From Streptomyces justiciae (GTDB lineage: Bacteria > Actinomycetota > Actinomycetes > Streptomycetales > Streptomycetaceae), in contig NZ_JADDXU010000007.1 of the NCBI RefSeq assembly GCF_015163075.1, positions 62,001-126,000 of the forward strand: 64,000 nucleotides of DNA. The letters run 5' to 3'. Below, piece after piece: positions 58,251-64,000 of the stretch; position 1 is the first letter of the stretch, and the number at the start of each line of letters is the position of its first letter. Both the position numbers and the translations under genes were made by a program. The notes under the pieces were generated by a model. That model had not been told where the DNA came from. It did no database searches and saw only the letters and a program-made list of their open reading frames with translations.

Positions 58251-61115
58251 TTATGGCAGCGGCAGCTCCGTCCAGATGATCTTGCCTTCCGGGGTGTAGC
58301 GCGTGCCCCAGCGTTCGGTGAGCTGGGCGACCAGGAAGAGGCCGCGGCCGCCCTCGTCCTCGTTCCTCGCGCGCCGCAGTCGCGGGGAGGTGCTGCTGCC
58401 GTCGAAGACCTCGCAGATGAGGGCGCGGTCGCGGAGCAGGCGCAGCTGGACGGGGCCGGTGGCGTGGCGGATGGCGTTGGTGACCAGTTCGCTGGCGACG
58501 AGTTCGACGGTGAAGGACAGCTCCTCCAGGCCCCAGGCGGCGAGCTGTTCGGTGACGGCGGCGCGGTAGCGGGAGACGGCCGACGGGTCGCTGGGCACGT
58601 CCCACTGGGCGACCCGGTCGGAGTCCAGGGCGTGCGTACGGGCCACCAGCAGGGCCACGTCGTCGCTCGGCCGGGCCGGCAGCAGCGCGTCGAGGACCGC
58701 CTCGCAGGTCTCCTCCGGCGGCCGCCCGGCACGCCCGAGCACGGTACGGAGCTGCTCCAGACCGGCGTCGATGTCGCGGTGCCGGTCCTCCACCAACCCG
58801 TCGGTGTAGAGCACGAGTTGGCTGCCCTCGGCCAGCTCCAGCTCGACCGTCTCGAAGGGCATCCCGCCGAGTCCGAGGGGCGGCGCGGACGGCAGGTCGA
58901 CGAAGGTGACCGTGCCGTCGGGCTCGACGACCGCGGGGAGGGGGTGCCCGGCGCGGGTGAGGGTGCAGCGCCGGGACACCGGGTCGTAGACGGCGTACAG
59001 ACAGGTCGCCCCGACGATCCCGGAGTCGGGGCTGTTCTCCGCCGCCCAGCCCTCGCCCCGGTCGAGCCGGCCGACGAGGTCGTCGAGGTGGGTGAGGAGG
59101 TCGTCGGGCGGCAGGTCGAGGGAGCAGAAGTTGTGGACGGCGGTGCGCAGCCGCCCCATGGTGGCGGCGGCGTGCAGCCCGTGCCCGACGACGTCCCCGA
59201 CGACCAGCGCGACCCGCGCCCCGGAGAGCGGGATGACGTCGAACCAGTCGCCTCCGACGCCGGCCTGCGCCGGCAGATAGCGGTAGGCGACCTCGACGGC
59301 GCTCTGCTCGGGACGGCCGCGCGGCAGCAGGCTGCGCTGTAGGGCGAGCGCCGTATTGTGCTCGCGGGTGTAGCGGCGGGCGTTGTCGATGCAGATGGCC
59401 GCGCGTCCGGCGAGTTCCTGGGCGAGGGCGAGGTCGTCGTCCTCGAAGGACGCGGTCTTGCCGGAGCGGTAGAAGCCGACGACGCCAAGGGTGGCGCCAC
59501 GGGCTCGCAGCGGCACGGTGATCAAGGAGTGGACGCCGTCCGCGAGCATCCGCTCACCGCGGTCCGGGTCCTGGGCGAACCACCCGCCGGCCCCGGGCGG
59601 CACCGGCTCCAGCACGGACTGCCGGGCGTCCAGGCTGCGGGCCTGCGGGCTCGACGCGACGTACCGCACGGTGTCCCCGACGGCGTGCAGCCGCGATTCC
59701 TCGTGTACGGCGCCCAGCGCGACCCGGCGCAGCGGGACGTCCGCGCCGAGCGGTCCCGGCTCCTCGCCGCGCAGCACCGCGTCGGGCAGGTCCACGGCGA
59801 CGAAGTCGGCGAACCGGGGGACGGTGACCTCGGTGAGCTCCTCGGCGGTGCGTGTGACGTCGAGGGTGGTACCGATGCGCACCCCGGCGTCGTGCAGCAA
59901 CTCCAGCCGCCGCCGGGCGAGTACGGCGAGCCGTCCGACGCCGGGTTCGCCCACGAGGAGGAGGCGGGCGTCGGTGAGCAGCGGTGTCGGGCCGGGTGAC
60001 GGTGCTTCACCGCCGGGGCCCCGCTCGCCGTCCCCGTCCGGCCGTACGACCGTCCGCAGGGTGCCGCCCCGCGGAACGGCCACTGTCGCTGTGGGTGCCG
60101 GTGCCGGGGAGGGGGCCGGCGCCGGCACGGGCGGGACGGTCACGGGCAGGGCCTGGACGGCCACCGGCCGCGTGGTGACGGTCAGCTGACGCAGCCGGGG
60201 GCTGCCGAGGATGCGGGCCTCGACGACGACGCCCGTCTCGCCCGCCGCGCCCTGGACCTGACGGCGCAGCAGCGTGGCGGTGCGGCCGCCGGAGAGGGTG
60301 ACCTCGTCGAGGGTGCGGTGCGGGGAGGCGAGGAGTTCCTCGGCCTTCTCCCGCAGGACGGCCCGGTCGACGCGGCCCAGCTCGTCCCCGTCGGTGCCGG
60401 TGCCGTGGGCCGGCTGCCGCCACTCCACCGACGCCCCGGCGGCCCGCCGGTACGCGGCGAGCAGCGCCCGCTCCCGTTCCGTGGCCTGGTCGAGGAGCCT
60501 GGCCTCGATGGCGTGCGCGGCCTCGCGGACGAGCCGCAGCATGGCCGGGTCGCCCTCGTCGCGCAGACAGGTGAGGTCGAGGACGGCCTCGATGCGGCCG
60601 CTGAGCGGGTTGCGGACGGGGGCGCCCGCGCAGGCGAACGGCTGGAGGCAGTCGGCGAAGTGCTCCCGGCCTACGACGTAGACGGCGCCGCGTTCGGCGA
60701 GCGCGGTGCCGACACCGTTGGTGCCCACCACGTGCTCGGAGGCGTCGAAGCCGGGCGCGAACCGCACCTCGTCGAGCCGGTCGCACAGCCGCCGTCCGCC
60801 GCCGAGCCGCTGGATCATGCGGCCGAGGCCGTCGCACACGGCGATGGTCGTGCCGGCGTCGGTGAGCGAGTCGGCGAGGCCCGCGAGGACCGGGTCGGCC
60901 GCGCGCAGGAAGGAGTCGTCGAGGGTGAGGTCGGCGGCGTAGGGCACCAGCAGCTGGTCCGGTTCGAGCCCCGCGGAGCGGCACCGCTTCCAAGAGTCCA
61001 GGACGGAGTCCCGGACGTCCGCGTCGACCCGCGCACCGGCCAGGAAACGTTCGTGGGCGTCGACGAGCCCACCGATGTCGTCCCAGGAGACGGACAACCC
61101 AATCACTTCCCTCAC
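58251..61115 (-). CDS. GAF-SpoIIE phosphatase-HATPase regulator
   Basis: A 954-aa cytoplasmic signalling protein. Residues 1-230 form an AcoR-type GAF region (DSWKRCRSAGLEPDQL, EHVVGTNGVGTAL). A Pro/Ala-rich linker (about 320-350) follows, then a second GAF (about 390-570), a SpoIIE-type PP2C domain (about 590-820; GGDWFDV, VGDVVGHGL and PSDDVALLVA hold metal Asp residues), and an RsbW-like HATPase (about 830-954; ELVTNAIRHA, EGGRGLFLV). It should dephosphorylate an anti-sigma antagonist and perhaps bind one. GTG 61115 is used, but TTG 61097 after GAGGGA may be the true start. A CRP-like site lies upstream. Confidence 0.87.
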   Translation of the reverse strand: MREVIGLSVSWDDIGGLVDAHERFLAGARVDADVRDSVLDSWKRCRSAGLEPDQLLVPYAADLTLDDSFLRAADPVLAGLADSLTDAGTTIAVCDGLGRMIQRLGGGRRLCDRLDEVRFAPGFDASEHVVGTNGVGTALAERGAVYVVGREHFADCLQPFACAGAPVRNPLSGRIEAVLDLTCLRDEGDPAMLRLVREAAHAIEARLLDQATERERALLAAYRRAAGASVEWRQPAHGTGTDGDELGRVDRAVLREKAEELLASPHRTLDEVTLSGGRTATLLRRQVQGAAGETGVVVEARILGSPRLRQLTVTTRPVAVQALPVTVPPVPAPAPSPAPAPTATVAVPRGGTLRTVVRPDGDGERGPGGEAPSPGPTPLLTDARLLLVGEPGVGRLAVLARRRLELLHDAGVRIGTTLDVTRTAEELTEVTVPRFADFVAVDLPDAVLRGEEPGPLGADVPLRRVALGAVHEESRLHAVGDTVRYVASSPQARSLDARQSVLEPVPPGAGGWFAQDPDRGERMLADGVHSLITVPLRARGATLGVVGFYRSGKTASFEDDDLALAQELAGRAAICIDNARRYTREHNTALALQRSLLPRGRPEQSAVEVAYRYLPAQAGVGGDWFDVIPLSGARVALVVGDVVGHGLHAAATMGRLRTAVHNFCSLDLPPDDLLTHLDDLVGRLDRGEGWAAENSPDSGIVGATCLYAVYDPVSRRCTLTRAGHPLPAVVEPDGTVTFVDLPSAPPLGLGGMPFETVELELAEGSQLVLYTDGLVEDRHRDIDAGLEQLRTVLGRAGRPPEETCEAVLDALLPARPSDDVALLVARTHALDSDRVAQWDVPSDPSAVSRYRAAVTEQLAAWGLEELSFTVELVASELVTNAIRHATGPVQLRLLRDRALICEVFDGSSTSPRLRRARNEDEGGRGLFLVAQLTERWGTRYTPEGKIIWTELPLP

Positions 61116-61194
61116 CCGGAGGTGAGCCAGGTGGCGCGCCTCCGATCGGCTCGCCCCCGGCGGAGTCCTCCCAGCGTTTTCACGGTAGACCTTT

Positions 61195-61210
61195 TGTGAC
61201 CCCGATCACA
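61195..61210. promoter_or_regulatory. CRP-type binding site
   Basis: TGTGA (61195-61199), six bases, TCACA (61206-61210) is a perfect match to the CRP consensus, flanked by T and A so that the arms extend to TTGTGA/TCACAA. It is 80-95 bp upstream of the start of the phosphatase gene, a suitable place for activation. Confidence 0.65.
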
Positions 61211-61305
61211 ACAAAGTCCTGAGAAGCCTCGGAGGCATCTTCCGCCTCCGCGTTTGATGCTTCACATCCGCGTTCGACCAGGGCCGTTCCCCACCCTTCC
61301 GAACG

Positions 61306-62382
61306 TCATCGGCGGGGCGGCGCTCCGGAGCTGCGGCGCACGACGAGCTCGACGGGAATCATCGACTCGCCCCCCGTCTCACCGCCCTCGGCGCGCCCGT
61401 CGATCCGGTCGAGCAGCAGCCGCAGCAGCCGGGTGCCGATCTCGGCGAAGTCCGTCCGCACGGTGGTGAGCGGGGGCAGGAAGTGGGCGGCCTCGGGGAT
61501 GTCGTCGTAGCCGACGACGCTGATGTCGTCGGGCACCCGGCGGCCCGCCTCTTGGAGGGCGTGCAGCAGCCCGAGGGCCATCTGGTCGTTGGAGGCGAAC
61601 ACCGCGGTGACATCGGGGCGCCGGGCCAGCTCCCGGCCCAGTTCATACCCGGACTCGGCGCTCCAGTCGCCGACGAGCGGCGGGTGGATCTCGGCACCGG
61701 CCGCCTTGAGCGTGTCCTGCCAGCTGGCCACCCGCTGGTCGGCGGAGGTCCAGCCGGCCGGCCCGGCGATGTGCCACACGGTGGCGTGCCCGAGCTCCAG
61801 CAGATGCACGGTGGCCTTGCGGGCGCCGCCCCGGGAGTCGGCGGTGGCGAGCGGGGTGCCGCCCCTGACCTCGTTCTCCATGACCACCAGCGGAGTGCCG
61901 AGCCGCGTCTCGGCCAGCGCCTGCCCCACCCGGTGCTGCGGGGCGAGGGCGATCACCCCGTCCGCGCCCTCGGTCGACAGCCGCTGCACGGCCTCGGCGA
62001 CGGTGGCGTGATCGGCCGTGTCGTCGAGCGCGATGGAGCTGAGCAGGTAACCGGCCTTCTGGGCAGCGGTGTTGATGGCGGTGAGGATGCTGGCGGGCCC
62101 GTAGCGGGCCGCGTCGAAGGAGATCACCCCGACCATGCGGGTCCGCCCACTGGCGAGCGACCGGGCACTGGCACTGGGCCGGTACCCCAGCACCCGCATG
62201 GCGTCCCGCACCGCCTCCCGGGTCTCGTCCCGCACCGCGGGATGATCATTGAGCACCCGGGACACGGTCTGCTTGGACACCCCCGCCATCCGAGCCACGT
62301 CATCCATGACGGGCCGCACCCCCGCGAAGTTACGACGACTACGGCCCTTGGGGGCGGGAGAGTCGGCGGGCCGAGGGCTCAT
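61306..62382 (-). CDS. LacI family transcriptional regulator
   Basis: A 358-aa LacI/GalR regulator. The HTH is MDDVARMAGVSKQTVSRVLN (about residues 26-45), with hinge YRPSASARSLASGRT, then the sugar-binding core (VGVISFDAARYG, VFASNDQMALGLLHAL, ISVVGYDDIPEA). It lies 113 bp downstream of the beta-galactosidase gene on the same strand, and probably represses it in response to a galactoside. The N-terminal 25 residues before the HTH are basic and Pro-rich; an internal ATG at residue 26 would remove them. Confidence 0.9.
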   Translation of the reverse strand: MSPRPADSPAPKGRSRRNFAGVRPVMDDVARMAGVSKQTVSRVLNDHPAVRDETREAVRDAMRVLGYRPSASARSLASGRTRMVGVISFDAARYGPASILTAINTAAQKAGYLLSSIALDDTADHATVAEAVQRLSTEGADGVIALAPQHRVGQALAETRLGTPLVVMENEVRGGTPLATADSRGGARKATVHLLELGHATVWHIAGPAGWTSADQRVASWQDTLKAAGAEIHPPLVGDWSAESGYELGRELARRPDVTAVFASNDQMALGLLHALQEAGRRVPDDISVVGYDDIPEAAHFLPPLTTVRTDFAEIGTRLLRLLLDRIDGRAEGGETGGESMIPVELVVRRSSGAPPRR

Positions 62383-62426
62383 CGGAGTACTTCCTCTGGA
62401 GGGGGCCGGGGCGCCCTCAGCATACG

Positions 62427-62441
62427 GCGGCGGAACGCCGC
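62427..62441. promoter_or_regulatory. Short inverted repeat before the lacI-type gene
   Basis: GCGGCG and CGCCGC flank GAA. It lies 45-59 bp upstream of the regulator start and about 55 bp after the beta-galactosidase stop, so it could be an operator or a short terminator stem. Confidence 0.4.
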
Positions 62442-62444
62442 TTC

Positions 62445-62495
62445 AGGGGCGCGGGGAACTGCGCGACCAGCCACGACGAACCCGCACCCGACAGC
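62445..62495. repeat. Streptomyces interspersed intergenic repeat
   Basis: The stretch beginning AGGGGCGCGGGGAACTGCGC and continuing through GACCAGCCACGACG matches, as I remember it, a short element found in hundreds of intergenic positions of Streptomyces genomes. It is in the gap between beta-galactosidase and its regulator. Its origin and role are not established. Confidence 0.6.
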
Positions 62496-64000
62496 TCACC
62501 GCACAGCCCAACGGCGAATGGTCACAAGTTCCGCCCGCTCGACGAACGCCGTAGTACGACGCCCCTCCGCCACATACACACCCCCGTCCCCGTCAACCCC
62601 CGGCAGGATCCGCACCGTCAGCTCCCCCACCGGCAACCGATCCAGCCCGATGTCCCACACCCGCCCGGAAAAGAACTGATCGGCGACAAGGACGTCCCCC
62701 ACATACGCCCGCCCCACATCCCCGCCCCAGTGAATCCGCAACAAGGTCCCGCTCGGCACGTCATCCGGCAGCGAAACCACATACTCGGCCGCCACCGTCT
62801 CGAACCACTTGTCCTCCGGCACACTCGCCCGCCCCATGACCCCGGTCACCGGCTCTGGCGCAGTCCCAGCAGCCCGAACGAGACGAACCGCAGCGTCCCC
62901 GACAGCGCCCTGCTCCCCCAGCACGAACCGCGTGAACACCCCGTCCCGCACCCCACCGTCCCTCGGCGAAGGGAACACGGCATAGGTCGGCCGCCCGACG
63001 GCACTGTGCACCCGCATCTCATCCCGGTCGAAGACGACCCCACCGTCCGCGAGCACCAACCGCTCGGCGCCCCACAGAACACCCCGATAGGCGGTACGAG
63101 CCGTAGCCGCATCCAGCACCAGCAGCCCCACCCGCTCACCACCCACGGTCTCCACCTCGACGAGCGCATCGGTCCCGGCCCGCAGCCCAGTGACCAGAGC
63201 CCGCCCATCGACGTACGAGACCTCCCCGGACGGAGCCGAGACGGAAGCGGTACCACTCAGCGCAACCTCAGGATCGATACCGTCAACGGCAGCCAGCACC
63301 AGCACAGTTCGGGCACCGTCCGCCACCGTGCACACAGGCTGAGCCGTGGCCCACTCCACCCGCACCCCACCCACGTCCAGCCGCAACGGCCAGCAGAACG
63401 AGGCGCTTGACGGCACGGTCACCGGCACTGACGGGAAGCTCAACTCCCCATCCGCGAAAGCGACACTGAACGACGTCCCAGGATGGTCCGGCAACGGCTC
63501 ATGCGGCTGATGGTTGTTGACGAACAGGAACCCGGACGTACCATCCCCGCGCACCGCCCACCGCAACGTCTCCCGATCGTCCTGCCCCCGCGGCTGCTCC
63601 GTAGGCAGCACGGACTCCATCGGCGCGATGAGATGTCCGAAGTCGGCCAACAGCAGGTGTTGCAACCGGAGTTCGTCGTACGTCGCCCGGTACTGCCCGT
63701 ACTCGCCGAGCGGCGCCTGGAAGTCGTACGTCAGCACGGGCAGGTCGTTCGGATACCCCGTGGCGTGGGACTCCTGAAGGGGCGTCAGCTCGCCGACCGG
63801 GTTCGTGCCGCCGTGGAACATGTAATACCCCTGCCACACCGACCCGCACCCGATCTTGGTGAGCCCGAGCGCGGCGATGTCGGCGGCGTCGACGCGTGGC
63901 CGCCGGTGGTAGGAGACCGCCATGCCGCCGCCCAACTCGCAGGTGGCCCAGGGGAATCGGTCGGCGAAGGCATCCGGCGCGCTGCCGCGCACGGCGTTCA
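62496..64000 (-). CDS. GH35 beta-galactosidase (C-terminal part)
   Basis: About 500 residues of a larger enzyme; the frame is open at the right edge, so the N-terminus lies outside. The visible start includes WATCELGGGMAVSYHRRPRV and IGCGSVWQGYYMFHGGTNPV, corresponding to the end of the GH35 barrel, where GGTN is typical, then NDLPVLTYDFQAPLGEYGQ. The rest consists of beta-sandwich domains. The catalytic Glu pair is not all in view. The enzyme releases terminal beta-galactose; whether it is secreted cannot be told without the N-terminus. The LacI gene behind it is the likely regulator. Confidence 0.88.
   Translation of the reverse strand, partial: NAVRGSAPDAFADRFPWATCELGGGMAVSYHRRPRVDAADIAALGLTKIGCGSVWQGYYMFHGGTNPVGELTPLQESHATGYPNDLPVLTYDFQAPLGEYGQYRATYDELRLQHLLLADFGHLIAPMESVLPTEQPRGQDDRETLRWAVRGDGTSGFLFVNNHQPHEPLPDHPGTSFSVAFADGELSFPSVPVTVPSSASFCWPLRLDVGGVRVEWATAQPVCTVADGARTVLVLAAVDGIDPEVALSGTASVSAPSGEVSYVDGRALVTGLRAGTDALVEVETVGGERVGLLVLDAATARTAYRGVLWGAERLVLADGGVVFDRDEMRVHSAVGRPTYAVFPSPRDGGVRDGVFTRFVLGEQGAVGDAAVRLVRAAGTAPEPVTGVMGRASVPEDKWFETVAAEYVVSLPDDVPSGTLLRIHWGGDVGRAYVGDVLVADQFFSGRVWDIGLDRLPVGELTVRILPGVDGDGGVYVAEGRRTTAFVERAELVTIRRWAVR

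Overview
The window is a piece of a Streptomyces-type actinomycete chromosome. The GC content is very high, with strong third-position GC. Starts at GTG and TTG are common, and many neighbouring genes overlap by four bases (ATGA, GTGA or TTGA). Geosmin synthase, a CprB-type gamma-butyrolactone receptor homologue and two conservons (CvnABCD) all point to Streptomyces. I see no rRNA, no tRNA, no CRISPR array and no insertion sequence.

Layout. 1-9.8 kb: the end of treZ, a phosphotransferase-fold protein that appears to have lost its catalytic aspartates, an M24 peptidase, a metallophosphoesterase behind a palindromic promoter, a PDZ membrane protein, a LysR regulator divergent from a glutamine-amidotransferase-like gene, a cytoplasmic phenoxazinone-synthase-like multicopper oxidase and an unknown gene. 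9.8-24.5 kb: geosmin synthase, a secreted EEP-fold hydrolase, a four-gene NitT/TauT-type ABC transporter, a CYP124/125/142-like P450, a DUF89 phosphatase-like protein, cprB, a secreted subtilase with a P-domain, a membrane-anchored AA10 LPMO and a small secreted protein. 24.5-30.3 kb: a G-rich repeat, a DUF6230-DUF6114 pair, an array of about 18 diverged ~30-bp repeats, a second P450, tatA and an LCP protein. 30.5-41.8 kb: conservon 1 behind an orphan solute-binding lipoprotein, a GH43/AbfB arabinan-active protein, an OpuAC-type binding lipoprotein and conservon 2. 41.8-48.1 kb: an ECF41 sigma factor with its carboxymuconolactone-decarboxylase partner, the osmoprotectant ABC operon and a GT39 membrane glycosyltransferase. 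48.2-52.5 kb: a two-gene operon of an FxsC-like TIR protein and a ParA-TIR/SEFIR-NACHT-membrane protein. 52.5-57.6 kb: a flavin redox operon (flavocytochrome-type reductase, double FMN-binding protein, ApbE) divergent from a two-component system. 57.7-64 kb: a DinB protein, a GAF-SpoIIE-HATPase phosphatase behind a CRP-like site, a LacI regulator and the end of a GH35 beta-galactosidase.

How parts may work together. Three genes carry an in-frame TTA codon near the start (multicopper oxidase L30, ABC binding protein L3, CprB L5), so translation of all three probably depends on the bldA tRNA. SigJ and its AhpD-like partner are divergent, and each has a match to the ECF41 promoter pattern. The osmoprotectant transporter looks split: its binding protein lies 5.6 kb from its ATPase/permease genes in the order and orientation expected if conservon 2 plus the sigJ pair had been inserted into one operon. 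The likeliest undescribed system is the TIR + ParA-TIR-NACHT pair at 48.2-52.5 kb, a nucleotide-sensing and effector architecture that resembles bacterial immune or signalling systems. Domain names come from reading motifs by eye; no database search was run.
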